This document shows positions 9,834 through 20,144 of a stretch of 64,000 nucleotides of DNA, in pieces. The stretch comes from Pseudoips prasinana. Taxonomy: Eukaryota; Arthropoda; Insecta; Lepidoptera; Nolidae. The notes beneath the pieces were generated by a model. It saw only the letters and a program-made list of their open reading frames with translations, was not told the origin of the DNA and did no database searches. Where the stretch lies: positions 5,416,501 to 5,480,500 of the forward strand of contig OX621263.1 in assembly GCA_951640165.1 (NCBI GenBank), read 5' to 3'. The translations under genes were made by a program, and so were the position numbers. Positions within the stretch are counted from its first letter, which is position 1. Each line of letters begins with the position of its first letter.

Positions 9834-10109
9834 GTTCAGGTAGAGTGGAGATGCTCTGTCTCTCTTGCAGAATTACATCGCCTAGAACTGATATCGCTAC
9901 AGGTTTGTGACCTCACAACAACAACATGACGTCACAACAACAACAAACTGCGTACTCTGTCAGAGTAAATTAACAACTTAGTTAACATGATTTTTATATA
10001 ATAATAATACTTTATTGAGTTTTATTATTTGTTTATTTATTCATTCATACGTACAGCTACCGTTACAGGTTAAACCCAATTCGATAGTGACGGATTAAAA
10101 AAAGAACTA

Positions 10110-10175
10110 TCTTATATCTCGGGACATTAACACACAGATCATCCTAGCCCCAAACTAAGCAAAGCTTGTACTAAA
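10110..10175 (-). repeat. SINE-A 3' tail fragment
   Basis: ACACACAGATCATCCTAGCC and AAACTAAGCAAAGCTTGTAC on plus are the reverse complement of the SINE-A tail. The head is missing. Confidence 0.6.
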
Positions 10176-10212
10176 TATACATAACATTATCAAAATTATT
10201 AAAACTATCAAC

Positions 10213-10870
10213 GGTTTGTTCCGCGTTCGCCTCGCGAAGTTTTGCCCCACATAAAAAATTCCGCATTCGCCATACATTTTGTTCCTTTTTAGCCTCAAAT
10301 GTAATATATATTTTAAATTTATTCCTGTTTCCTATTGTCCTATTTTCCTTTCTTTATTCGCCTCGAATACTTTTTGTGTCCAAATTAATAGAATTTTAGT
10401 ACAGACAGCATGCAAAGTTTTTGAAGACAATAATTATTCAATCATAAACTAGGTAGGATACTATGGTAGACTTAGTGGTGGCCTACTTGTTATTGGAATA
10501 ACAGAGGTTGAAAACTATGATAAATATTATGATTAAAATATGGTATTAAAAATTGACAAAGATACTTAAACATTTCTAACTTCCTGCATATAATAGATCA
10601 GTTCCACCCGTACAACAAAATACCGCCTTACCCGTTTAATATTTGACTTGAATGGAAACCAAAACCACATATTTTGGCCTAGCTTTGTATATTATCTAAC
10701 CAAAGCACCAACAGGTCTTTCATAATAATATTATAACACGTTTTAATTTGCTAACCATACTTTGGTTGGTACTATAAAGTAGGGCGAAACAGGAATCAAA
10801 TTTAATATGGGGCTAAAGAAGAATTCTTTGGAATGTAGGACGAAAAAGTGGGGCAAATGTGGAACAAACC
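10213..10870. mobile_element. hAT-like non-autonomous transposon, 658 bp
   Basis: The exact 8-bp direct repeat CTATCAAC lies immediately outside both ends (10205-10212 and 10871-10878). The ends are inverted GGTTTGTTCC, with looser complementarity continuing about 120 bp inward (TTTTGCCCCAC / GTGGGGCAAA; TTTATTCCTGTTTC / GAAACAGGAATCAAA). No transposase frame. An 8-bp duplication with short TIRs points to the hAT superfamily, to be mobilised in trans. Confidence 0.8.
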
Positions 10871-10878
10871 CTATCAAC

Positions 10879-11224
10879 ATTATTACAATTATCAACATTA
10901 TTAAAAAACTAAATTTTCTTTTAAATTATTAGATTAGCCTTAACAAGCTAGTAACATAATGTATACAGAGTTACTCTTGCGAACTGGCTCAGTGAACAAG
11001 AAAATAGATCAATTTGACCCGCTACAGAATTAAGAACCACCATAGTTCGAGTGAGAGAAGTGTTCTCCAGTACATTTGTTAGCTATGGTATTTGCACAAA
11101 TAAATGTGTACTTACTAATCATTATCTAGATTGAAAATATCACTGGTTCATAATATGTAAGGTCCAGAAATGTGTAATGGGATCTAAACTAGGCCGAATA
11201 TGTATTTTACTAAACTATGATCTA
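10879..11224. other. No gene recognised
   Basis: AT-rich single-copy-looking sequence with no repeat hallmark. Confidence 0.45.
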
Positions 11225-11479
11225 TAGCTATGCCCCGCGGTTTTACCCGCGTTAAATTTTATAAATTATCACAGCTCCTCCCCCGTAGAAGATAGCGTGA
11301 TAAGTAGCCTAGTACTTTTTGAGTTCAGCCCGGACATACATACTGACAAACAGACAATAATTCTAAATCTATATTTTTGGCTTCGAAATCAATAGTAGAT
11401 CACGCCCCAAGTATCCTTAAAAAAAAATTCAATGTACAGTTTTGACTTTTCTACGATTTTATTATATGTAATAAGTATG
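11225..11479 (-). mobile_element. Hel (Helitron-like) element, decayed end
   Basis: GCCCCGCGGTTTTACCCGCG on plus is the reverse of the 3' hairpin. The terminal CTAG is mutated to ATAG. It shares CAATGTACAGTTTTGACTTT and CTACGATTTTATTATATGTA with other Hel copies. Confidence 0.65.
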
Positions 11480-11590
11480 TATTTACAATATAAAAGCAGT
11501 ATAGCAGTTATCTGGTTTCCATAGTATAAACTCTTTTTAGTTTGGGATCAAATGGCCGTGTGTGAATAATGTCCCAGGATATTATTATCA
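11480..11590 (+). repeat. SINE-C 3' half
   Basis: AAGTATGTATTTACAATATA, CAGTTATCTGGTTTCCATAG and GTCCCAGGATATTATTA form the shared tail. The head is absent; the Hel copy abuts it. Confidence 0.65.
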
Positions 11591-11591
11591 T

Positions 11592-11875
11592 CATGTCAGC
11601 TAAAGTACGTCCACTGCTGGACTAAAGCCTCCACAAAGGACGGGGTTATATGCCATAATCGCCACGCTTGGCAGACGGGTTAGAGATCGCAGTTTGATGG
11701 TCATAGTTCACAGAATAACGCTGCTGCCCGTTCTATGGTACTGTATTATTTCCATCAATCTATTTCGTCTATCTATCTATCAATCCATCTTTTCACTCGA
11801 TCGATTTCTACGCCCCCCACGGGATGGGATGGGGTGATGATTCTCTATGCCATCACCACACAGCGGATATTATTA
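11592..11875 (-). mobile_element. RTE-tail
   Basis: TCATCATGTCAGC then CGTCCACTGCTGGACTAAAG and CCACGCTTGGCAGACGGGTT: the reverse of the RTE-type 3' UTR, ending near CACCACACAGCG. No coding sequence. Confidence 0.65.
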
Positions 11876-12233
11876 CGCGCCGTGTGCGGGACAGTCCCAA
11901 GTGTCCCAACACTATTCTTAAGTGTATTGCCGGTAGACTAGACTGCTTGTACCTATGTGGGCCGCTGTTGTAAGTTGTTAACGTCGCACTAAGGTATAAT
12001 TTCTTAAAAAGTTGCCCAAAAATATTTATTTGCTTTAATTAGTTAAAAAGGTGTATTTGAAAGGAAATATACATTAATTTAGTGATTTAAAGTATTAATT
12101 GAAAAAATATGGATTCTTTTTGTTTTTTTTTTAAATATTAATCCAAAAAAAAATATTTTCTTATTTATTTATTGATTTGTGACATAAGCTTAAATATCAA
12201 TTTTAACTACAAGACATAGAATAATTTCCGTCA
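11876..12233. other. No gene recognised
   Basis: Spacer rich in A and T runs. It lies just downstream (minus strand) of the coding remnant at 12234. Confidence 0.4.
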
Positions 12234-13082
12234 TTAGACTTCGTCATCAATGTCGGTTTCGTGACTACAATCGTCATAATGTGTTTCATCTGATTGGTTT
12301 CCCTCTATTACATCATACGTTTCATTTAAGTTTTCAGAAGCCAATAGCTTTAAAGCTTCTGATGTCAGGGGTTTTCTTTTTCTGTGTTTCACCAATCGTA
12401 AACAAGAAAGAAACGGATCTGAGGAAAGCAATACTCTGCACAGTACATCGTAATTGCAATCTTCTCTTGTAAATTTGCGAGCGAAATTTAGTCTATATTG
12501 CCGGAAGTGTTTATTCATGGTCTCCGCTGCTTCCTCAGACAGGAATTGGAATAATTGCGTGTTCGATTACTGTAGGACCGTGTATTAAAATTTTGTGAAC
12601 TGTGGGAGATATCGGAAGCCAGGAATACAGAGAAACGTATAATTCGGCAGTTTCATAAGTATAGGCCGCAAATTTATCGACATCAACAGGGAGAGCACAT
12701 GATATAACTTCTAGGATAGTTGCAAACCTTTTGATTATATTGATATCAACCTGCAGTATTTCTGCAATTACTTCGGGCGTAGCAAAAAATCTCCGTGACG
12801 TATTTCCATTATTACAATTGCCGTAGCCTGGTTTGGCAAAGTCAACTCTTAATCCTATGCGTTCTTTGAATTTTTGCTGTATTTCTTTCTTCCTGTCTTT
12901 AACTATTCTTTTTTCTGCTTGACCTCGTACTTGCCATTTTTTAACGGTAATTTAAAAGAAAGGTGGAGAAGAAATTCATAGAACCTTTCCAACCAGCTAG
13001 AGCGAAGACCTGAATCTATATTTTTTATCAGTGACAGTTTTATTACGTAAAATAATTCAGTTCTAGTATAAATTTTCATCCC
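12234..13082 (-). pseudogene. Broken coding exon, possibly of a DDE-type (RAG1/Transib-like) transposase
   Basis: The minus strand holds one coherent but broken protein of about 270 residues. It opens after an acceptor-like TTTTTCTACCTTCCAG at about 13080. A first block (ends HLSFKLP) is followed by a frame change in an A-run near 12945, and then a long block with KKWQVRG, PGYGN, GNTSRRFF, TAELYVSLYSW and HKILIHG. A second frame change near 12545 leads to LSEEAAE, NKHFRQYR and FARK, then an acidic C-terminus ending at 12234. The order H-K-x-L...S-E-E-x3-E-x2-N-K-x2-R recalls the last catalytic-glutamate region of RAG1/Transib transposases. That is my inference; the block pattern is what is directly visible. 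The two frame changes make it a pseudogene here. Confidence 0.5.
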
Positions 13083-13719
13083 TGGAAGGTAGAAAAATAA
13101 ATAAGTCGCTTAAAACTTTTTTTTACGTTAAAGAGATTTTTCACCCATTGTCTTAAAATGGGTTATAATAAACGGATTAGCAAAAATTAGCAATATTTTA
13201 TTTTAAGACCATATAGTAGACAATTAAACCTATAGAATGACATTAAACTTATAGCCGCACTTTGCCGTACTCATAAACATAAACCTTCGAGAATGTTGAT
13301 AATACGATTATTTCTAGTCTGCCAAACAGGCAAGTAATATATTTATATATCTGGGCCAAATGTAAGATAATGAATGTTAAAACATATTAATACAACACTT
13401 CTTACCTTCATTCCCACTATCCATTATTCAAACAAATCGGTTTCAAACAAAAATAAGCGAAGAATAAATCACAAAGGTTACGTTAATTTTATGCGTAAAC
13501 AAGTAACAGTATCAACCGCATACAATATTGAACTTTACTGAGATATTACTAATAAATAAAGTGATAATACGTACATTTGAGGGTAGTTTCATATGAAGAA
13601 TTTATCTGGCTATCAAGTAGTGTGAATATCTAAGTGGTTTCGTCATTTTTTAAATTTGGACTTATGGGCACCTTTTTAAGAAATTATACCTATGTGCGCG
13701 TCGGTAATTAGTTTATAGC
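13083..13719. other. No gene recognised
   Basis: AT-rich. If 12234-13082 was an exon, this would be its upstream intron on the minus strand. No further coding block was found. Confidence 0.4.
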
Positions 13720-14298
13720 AGGGATTTTACGGAGCTTCGACTCCGACTCTGTTAAGTCGGAACTTCCGATTATTATTACTCCTTCGGTTCTGACTTCGGC
13801 TCCGACACTTGTAAATCGGAGGTCGAAGCACATAGTACCGGCGGCGGCGGCCTGCGTCGACTGTTATGAACAGGTTCATACATGTCGCGCGGGGAATCCC
13901 CCTGACTCCCACTACGTGCCCTCTCTATCGTCAATTTTGTTTTCACTTGCAATTAGTTTGTTACGCAATACGCACATAAGAAGAAATAGATTGAACGGAG
14001 ACAAAGCTTCAAAGCTTTTGTTCGTGAAGTATTTATACACTCATTTGTATTCAATTCATTTAATTGAATTTCTTGTTTATTTGGAAACATGCCAATTTTT
14101 CATTGTTTTATTTTCTATTAATAAAAATGAATAAAATTGATGAAATAAGGTTTTATTTGTCCTTAAATAAAAAAACTCTCCGCTGCCATCACTTCTAACT
14201 CTGCCTCCGCCTCCGGTTCTGACTCCAATAAATCAAATTTAAAAACTCCGACTCCGCCTTCGGTTCCGATAAAATTACCTCCACTAAATCCCTGGGAT
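13720..14298. mobile_element. TIR element with CTCCGACTCC-type ends
   Basis: Outer ends CAGGGATTT / AAATCCCTG, with subterminal clusters of TCCGACTCC and TTCGGTTC on both sides (13737-13830, 14200-14270). About 580 bp with no transposase. The flanking 8 bp on the two sides do not match, so the superfamily (hAT-like by end sequence) is uncertain. Confidence 0.5.
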
Positions 14299-14740
14299 AC
14301 GCATGTGAGGAGTCGCTCCCTGTGTAAATATATGTATTAGTCTGTGTACTACATACCTATTTGTTTTTAGAATTACTAACATAGATTTACTAACTAAATG
14401 AGTCCTGTTACTTTACTAAATAAATGTATTTAATCAACCAAAAAAACAAAATGAGCCAAATACCAAGTTATGCCAATTTCGACCACAACGTAGAACAAAA
14501 AGATACAAATTTATTTATAGCTATTTACATCAAACCTACTAAAACACTGTTATCATATCATTGTGCACTTATCAAATAGTTATTGTTGGAAAACAATCGC
14601 GTGGCAAAAGGTCGTTGTATTATTTAATGTTTAATTTAATCTCTAGTATTTATTACTAAAGCCTGTTATAAAAATTGATAATATTGTTTTTGTTACACTA
14701 TCAAATCTTGACAGAAACAAAACAATGTGAGACCCACAGC
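14299..14740. other. No gene recognised
   Basis: AT-rich spacer with no recognisable repeat. Confidence 0.4.
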
Positions 14741-15225
14741 GGTGTCTCAGTATACATATGAACAGTACGGAAACTGTGTGTGTTCTTCCCAGCCGATTTC
14801 GGCTATGGTGACTGCTACTGATTAGTTAAGGGGCAAGGGAGATCATTTCTCACATGCGCCCTTAGATGACTACAGTATCCAATCTTGTGAGTGAACGTGC
14901 GCAAACATTGGCTGCACGTGAGGACACCGTCGACATAGTTGTAAAATATGACTGCTGGTGGTTTAGTCTTAAGAGCATCGCGTTTCGCATCCAGCTCGGA
15001 TTTTCTCTGCTCTTCAAAGTCATGAACCTTTTTGTTTACCAAGCGCCTCCACTCAGGGCGGCAACTAGCCTTTTCCTCCCATTTTGGGGGATTAATAATG
15101 CACCTCTTCATGTGTCTTTTCTGAACATCTTTATATCGTAAGATATGACCAGTACGGAAACTACATTACAAGCGGTCGAAACGGCACACTCACACAAACA
15201 TGCGCATCGACAAGGCCCCTTTTTT
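14741..15225 (-). pseudogene. LINE ORF2 C-terminal fragment with a C2H2 zinc finger
   Basis: A minus-strand frame through 14815-15135 reads LRYKDVQKRHMKRC, then WEEKA...WRRLVNK, then a single finger C-S-Q-C-x12-H-x3-H near its end. This order (RFKDVxKRDxK, a W-rich stretch, a lone C2H2 finger) is the tail of a widespread insect endonuclease-reverse transcriptase LINE family. Upstream catalytic domains are missing. The 5' flank CAGTACGGAAACTAC...GTGCGCATCGACAAG recurs at 58986-59075. Confidence 0.6.
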
Positions 15226-15397
15226 ACAGCCTAGCCTATAGATGCTTATAGTGATGGCTCCGGAAACTCGAAACGATTGCCATCAGGAACCACCACCGTT
15301 GCAGATTTTATGCGTGGACGACTTGCAGCTGCCACAAATCGCCTCTTCCCAGGCCCACCACCTTAAGGACAAGGGCGGCCGGAGTCCCCACCATCAA

Positions 15398-15623
15398 ATA
15401 AATAAAGGTTAAAAATTATTTAATCAATCGTTGAATCGGCTTCAACGTTGACAATCGATTCCGGACAATTTATGACGTCACATGTGCTCATGGAAGCCGA
15501 TTTAACGATTGATTATGTAATTTTTAATAAAGTTATTTGAACTGAATAAATAAAAAAAATAAATAAAGTTATTTGAACGCCATTTAAGAAATCGATGTTC
15601 GGCGACCTAGCCGGTAGAGGCCC
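15398..15623. mobile_element. CRE-MITE copy 2 (left end truncated)
   Basis: The right TIR TTCGGCGACCTAGCCGGTAG is intact. The centre TGACGTCACATGTG lies at about 15474-15487. The left outer TIR is lost, starting directly at ATAAATAAAGGTTAAAAATT. Confidence 0.8.
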
Positions 15624-15631
15624 AGGTTGGC

Positions 15632-15848
15632 ATCATCATCGTCATATCAGCCGAAAGTCGTCCACTTCTGGACAAGAGCGTCCGCCGACACGGAAGGTGC
15701 ATGCCCTAAACCCCACGTTTGGCAAATGGGTTGGTGAGGCATAGATGCTGCTGTCTGTTCTCTGGTAAATGTTCCCTGGGGTCTACTTTACGCACCCACG
15801 GGATGAGATGCGGGGGTGATATTCTTTGCCGGTAGCCACACAGCAATT
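15632..15848 (-). mobile_element. RTE-tail, decayed
   Basis: CATCATCGTCATATCAGCCG and CGTCCACTTCTGGACAAGAG, then degenerate 3' UTR up to GTAGCCACACAGC. Confidence 0.6.
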
Positions 15849-15849
15849 A

Positions 15850-15978
15850 TTTATCTATTATATGTATGTATTTAGAAATATATAAGCATGTTTATCAGTA
15901 ATTATCAGTTTTCTGGTGGCCATAGAGATTCTACCTAGTTTGGGATCAGATGGCAGTGTGTTAGTTGTGCCAAGATAA
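15850..15978 (+). repeat. SINE-E 3' half
   Basis: TATGTATGTATTTAGAAATA, GTGGCCATAGAGATT, CTAGTTTGGGATCAGATGGC and GTGTGTTAGTTGTGCCAAGA: the shared SINE tail without a head. Confidence 0.55.
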
Positions 15979-15979
15979 A

Positions 15980-16226
15980 AAACCGGCCAAGTGCGAGTCG
16001 GACTCGCCTACGAAGAGTTCCGTACATTCCCTATAAAAACGAGCAAAAAATTCACGATTTTTGTATAGGAGTCCCCTTAAATATCTATTTTATTATGTTT
16101 TTTTTTGTATTTGTTGTTATAGCGGCAACAAAAAATACAAAACAATAGTCTAAAGACAGACAGACAGACAGCGAAGTCTTAGTAATAGGGTCCCGTTTTA
16201 CCCTTTGGGTAGGGAACCCTAAAAAA
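15980..16226 (-). repeat. Family-A terminal portion
   Basis: AACCGGCCAAGTGCGAGTCG and GACTCGCC is the reverse of the palindromic terminus, with one arm decayed. It ends at TTTACCCTTTGGGTAGGG and AACCCTAAAA. The interior differs from copies 1-3. Confidence 0.6.
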
Positions 16227-16251
16227 GTAAGCGTTGCTAATATCGATAATT

Positions 16252-16900
16252 GAATACAATACAATAATCTTTATTTGCAAATATAGGTGGATACAGGTGT
16301 TCTAATCTATACAATGTGCTGTCTATATTTCACCATTTCGGCATGCAAATCTTAAAATTAATTCAATTATAAATTAAGTTTATTATAATACAAAGAGATA
16401 GGAATAATACAATAATAATTGGGATAACATAATTAGTACATATAAGCTACGGAACATTATTATCCTTTAAAAACTCATTAACCGAGTAATACGCTTTCTC
16501 TTGAAGATAGGTGTTAAGTTTATTTTTAAACATATCTGAATTATTAATTGATCTGATTTGTGACGGTAATTTATTATATATTATAGGCGCCATACAAAAT
16601 ACACTGCCTCGTAGCAACTGTGTTCTGCTAGATAATTGTCGGAGGCGACTTTCACGTCGACCTCCACCTGGGAAAGTAGGATATAAGTGCAAGTTGGTTT
16701 TTACAAAAAATGCAACTTCGCTTATGTACAAAGAATCCCCAGCCTTATGGAAGACTGGCCTTATGAAGCATGGATCTGGAAGCATATTGATGCAATTGAG
16801 TACGCTATCACCAAGACACAATAGGCTATTTCACCGTACAATGGTTTACAATCATCTGAGCCATCGGATTGGAATAGAACTGAAATTTACCCGCAGCCTT
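16252..16900 (-). pseudogene. 5'-truncated LINE: ORF C-terminus plus 3' UTR
   Basis: The minus frame 16821-16447 ends with GSVFCMAPIIYNKLPSQIR, FKNKLNTYL and YYSVNEFL, then a stop. The N-[SL]-P-x2-[IV]-R...FK..L..YL...YYSVNEFL ending marks a CR1/Crack/Daphne-type LINE C-terminus. The 3' UTR continues to 16252 and ends (minus) AATAAAGATTATTGTATTGT. RT and endonuclease are absent. Confidence 0.6.
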
Positions 16901-16983
16901 ATTGATTGGTAATCCAAAAATAGATTGGCTTTTACAGCTGCTACGCTTAAATTGAAAGTTTAAGGACAGCTAGGGAAAAGAAT

Positions 16984-17640
16984 AAGGCCTGGCGCGCACT
17001 ATCGGTGGGCATCGGTGCGGCTCGGTACAGCTCGGGCGGCTTCGGGCGCCTGAGAGCTGCGTCGGGCGGCTTCGGGCACCTGAGAGCTGCGTCGGGCGAC
17101 TTCGGGCTGCCTCGGCAGCCGTAAGCAACCAAAATATTGTTCTTTGCCTTAGGGTCAGCGCAGACAGAGAGGAGCGCAGCGGAGAGAAAATAGAAAATCA
17201 ACTTTAATATTATTTAAATAAAGTGCATGTATGCTTGAACATTATAATGCGCGAGCATTTTCTCAGGTTCAAGCATATATGCACTTTACTCCTATAGCTC
17301 TAGTTGATTTTCTAGTGCCTTAATAAAATCCTCTCCGCTGCGCTCCTCTCTGTCTGCGCTGACCCTTAACGATCCAAGTTTCTCTTCTTCTTCAGCAATG
17401 AGAACTAAGTTCCAATCCACCGTTATAAATACACACGCACAATTGTTTTCACGTAACGTTACGACTGCTCCCCGATGTTTCTGCCACCCGAACTATTCTG
17501 TGGCTACCCAAAATCAGCCACGGCGTCCTTAGGCGTGCTAACGATTACCGAGGCAGCTCTCAGGCGCCCAAAGCCGCCGTAAGGCGCCCGAGCTCTACCG
17601 AGCCGGACCGATGCCATCCGTTAGTGGGCGCCGGGCCTAA
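16984..17640. mobile_element. GC-rich long-TIR element, host of a nested MITE
   Basis: The left end (GGCCTGGCGCGCACTATCGG, GGCTCGGTACAGCTCGGGCG) and right end (CCGAGCCGGACCGATGCCAT, TTAGTGGGCGCCGGGCC) are about 100-bp inverted repeats of much higher GC than the surroundings. The left arm contains an extra internal duplication (GGGCGGCTTCGGGC). No transposase. Confidence 0.65.
17149..17369. mobile_element. Foldback MITE (TTAGGGTCAGCGCAGAC family), copy 1
   Basis: Inverted ends TTAGGGTCAGCGCAGAC / GTCTGCGCTGACCCTTAA plus inner arms AGTGCATGTATGCTTGAAC / GTTCAAGCATATATGCACTT. It sits inside the GC-rich TIR element. The second copy is 20474-20722. Confidence 0.85.
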
Positions 17641-17659
17641 AGAGAATACTTCACTAGTA

Positions 17660-17800
17660 TAGACGCCAGCACATCCAGCTACCCCAATCTGACACATTTC
17701 TTTTATAGATTTTCAACTTTATCACAAAAGCATAAGGTTCACTTTCAATTGGGGAAATTTGACAGATTGGGGTAGCTTGATGTGCTGGCGTCTGTCTGTA
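17660..17800. mobile_element. TA-flanked MITE (CAGACGCCAGCAC family), copy 1
   Basis: Ends AGACGCCAGCACATC / GATGTGCTGGCGTCTG and inner AGCTACCCCAATCTG / CAGATTGGGGTAGCT. The second copy at 33661-33798 is flanked by TA on both sides, as expected of a Tc1/mariner-type MITE. Confidence 0.85.
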
Positions 17801-17809
17801 CATAGGCTT

Positions 17810-17890
17810 AGCAGTGCGGACATGTGTTCATGGGCGACGGTGATCATTTACCACCAGATGACCCACTTGCACGTTTGTCTCGCTCATAAA
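17810..17890 (+). mobile_element. LINE/SINE 3' tail
   Basis: GGGCGACGGTGATCATTTAC and CACCAGATGACCCACTTGC, then GTTTGTCTCGCTCATAAAAA: the same tail type as 40527 and 56745. Confidence 0.5.
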
Positions 17891-18189
17891 AAAAAGTTTA
17901 AAAACAAATGACAGGCCGTTAAAAGAATCATTTATAAATACTGCCCCATTTAGTGGGCACTGTGTCTCTTCCAAGCTACCTACCAGTGGACACGTTTAAC
18001 GTCCGTTACGTAACAGGAGCGGTCAATAAAGACGGATTACTTCGCATACTAATAACGCGCGACCTCGACCTGCAATGAATTTAATTAAAATTCCTATCAA
18101 ATGTATTGGAAATTTGTGGAATTTTCTTGTTATTTTATTCTAAGCGAAGTAATTAAGAAATACCGTACTTTCGTTCTTGGAGCAGTTCC

Positions 18190-18560
18190 GTCTGGGGAAC
18201 GTCTTCCACCTAGGTTGCAACCGTTTTATGCTGGATTGGTTTGCGCTTGACCACGATCACACCTGATGGTAAGTGAAGATGTGATCGAAGGTGGACCGCG
18301 CGTACCCATAAGATGCCTGTACACTCTAGCTTTGAATAAACCCATGTTGTATGAGTCTGGAAACACGGTTTTCGGGAGGGTGTTCCACTGCTTAGCCGTG
18401 CGTATGATGAAGAAGGAAGCAAAGCGCTTCGTACGCCAGAATGGGATGTCAACAACAAAGCGGTGTCAACCGTTCTACCTTCAGTCTGTCTTTTACAATT
18501 TTTTTTAGAAGACCGTCCGTATTCAAAATGAACCTTGTGTCGCGTCGCGGGATACATTAC
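18190..18560 (-). pseudogene. LINE ORF2 C-terminal fragment
   Basis: The minus strand shows, with frame changes, KRFASFFIIRTAKQWNTLP, VFPDSYNMG, FKARV and PPS...R near its end. The pattern R-T-x-x-x-W-N-x-L-P...V-F-P-x-x-Y-N...F-K-x-R-V is the standard ending of jockey-type and related LINE ORF2 proteins. Catalytic domains are missing. Confidence 0.55.
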
Positions 18561-18574
18561 AAACGTATAGACGG

Positions 18575-18840
18575 GCCTGTTGTCAGTGGGGCCTGTGGTT
18601 GGCAAATGCTTGCTTTTCACGCTGGAGGTCGGGGCTTCGATTCCCACCCAGGACAAATATTTGTGTGCATGAACATGTCTGTTTGTCCTGAGTCTGGGTG
18701 TAATTATCTATATAAGTATGTATTAACAATAGAAAAGAAGTATATGGAGTATACCAGCTATCTGGTTTCCATAGTACAAACTCTGCTTAGTTTGGGATCA
18801 GATGGCCGTATGTAAATGATGTCCCAGGATATTATTACTA
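18575..18840 (+). repeat. SINE-C, near full length
   Basis: Head GGTTGGCAAATGCTTGCTTT, box B GGCTTCGATTCCCACC, then GAACATGTCTGTTTGTCCTG and the shared tail ending GTCCCAGGATATTATTA. Confidence 0.8.
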
Positions 18841-18842
18841 TA

Positions 18843-18942
18843 TTATTGACTCAGAACAACTACTAATGGGTCATGTGAGGTCCTGTCCAGGATACGAAGT
18901 GGCGAGGCGACTGTCTTAACCAGTGAGCCACACGTGAAGTCA
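18843..18942 (-). repeat. SINE-D fragment
   Basis: ACGAAGTGGCGAGGCGACTG and GAGCCACACGTG on plus are the reversed head. The tail is short. Confidence 0.6.
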
Positions 18943-19112
18943 AAAAGTTTCTGATTTTCCACTACGTTACTGTTGTGGTTTGCATGTTAGTAACGTTCTG
19001 CTGCTCATCGGGAACTAGGAGAGCGGCATGGCGTGTTGGAAGCATCATAGATTACGGTAACTGATAACGCCACACGCCAACTGGCCCTCATATTCTGTGA
19101 GGTGGAGATTGA

Positions 19113-19350
19113 CGGTCACCGTAGCCTAGTTGGTACTGCTCCTACCTACGAAGCTGGTGGTCCTGGGTTCGGATCCCGGTAAGTGCAAATATTTGTGTGA
19201 TGAGCATGAATATTTGTTTCTGAGTTATGGATGTTTTCTATATATTTAGGTATTTATCTATCTATATAAGTATGTATATCGTCGGCTGGTACCCATAGTA
19301 CAAGCTTTGCTTAGTTTGGGGCTAGGATGATCTGTGTAACAAAGCCCCGT
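19113..19350 (+). repeat. SINE-A
   Basis: GGTCACCGTAGCCTAGTTGG, box B GGGTTCGGATCCCGG, tail GCTTTGCTTAGTTTGGGGCT, ending in an A-run at about 19353. Confidence 0.85.
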
Positions 19351-19365
19351 GATAAAAAAAAAAAA

Positions 19366-19550
19366 GATACTTTCCCAGGAGAGCCGCTGTGAAACTTTTA
19401 CGCTTGCGATTGCTTGCGGTGACTCTTCGACTTGATGTCTGGGGTTTCAATAAATATTTTTCGCTATGTAGACGTCGTCTCTGGTAGACAGAGTTGGTTT
19501 GTGAGTTATTAATTTGTAATTGTGCGCGGATACACCCACTGTTCAAAACC
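19366..19550 (+). repeat. Left arm of a 2.4-kb-spaced inverted repeat
   Basis: About 180 bp (TGAAACTTTTACGCTTGCG, GCTTGCGGTGACTCTTCGA, GTGAGTTATTAATTTGT, TTGTGCGCGGAT) reappears inverted at 21965-22135 at roughly 85% identity. Either two dispersed copies or the ends of one large element. Confidence 0.7.
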
Positions 19551-19584
19551 TTGATTTTTAAACCTCTATGTAGCTGGGTCCATG

Positions 19585-19860
19585 GTGGAAATCACTAACC
19601 TCCGCATCAAACCACCGTTCGGAAAATATCATTTCTCATTCACCTATCACGAACCGTCACAACAAAGTGAAAGAGGAATACATCGTAGAACATTCTTTGA
19701 CCAAATCGGAGACGTTCGCAAGAAAAGCCAGGTCAAAAGTATACTAAACCGGCGAGCATGTATGAAGAATATAATGACAGTGAAGATCATGACAAATGGA
19801 AATCCGTTGTCTCTGCCTATCTCTCTGGGAAAAAGCCGTGAGTCTATGTATGTATGTACA
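19585..19860 (+). mobile_element. LINE 3' coding end and tail
   Basis: A frame with FFDQIGDV, NRRACMKNIMT and VSAYLSGK, followed by GTCTATGTATGTATGTA. The same segment is at 55270 (+), 22610 (-) and 31222 (-). It is the C-terminal end of a LINE ORF ending in a VSAYPSGK-like motif with an ATGT-repeat tail. Confidence 0.6.
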
Positions 19861-20144
19861 ACAGAGTGGATGGGAGAGTTTCCACTCCAAGTCTAATTTG
19901 AGTGGCAGTGTCATTGAATGTTATTGTGGCCGTTTGAAGTACCTTCAAGAGGACTTGTTTTCAGGCAGAATACTCAAGAAACTCGAGGATTTTAGTGTCA
20001 ATATTATTATCCACAGAGATTGTGTAATAAGATTTTCTGAAATGGAAAGTGCCTACTGTAGCCTATGAGTCTCGTAACAAATGTGACTCACTCGTTGCCC
20101 ATCTTTACCATGGGACTAATATATTTATAATCATATCAGCATAC

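Noticed and set aside
9935..9942. Stand-alone CRE (TGACGTCA) as a regulatory site
   Set aside because: One isolated palindromic octamer with no promoter or conserved context around it; only the repeated occurrence in the MITE family is worth reporting.
18210..18656. Minus-strand gene of 148 codons
   Set aside because: It runs through SINE-C and a LINE remnant with no single conserved product; only the LINE C-terminal motifs are supported.
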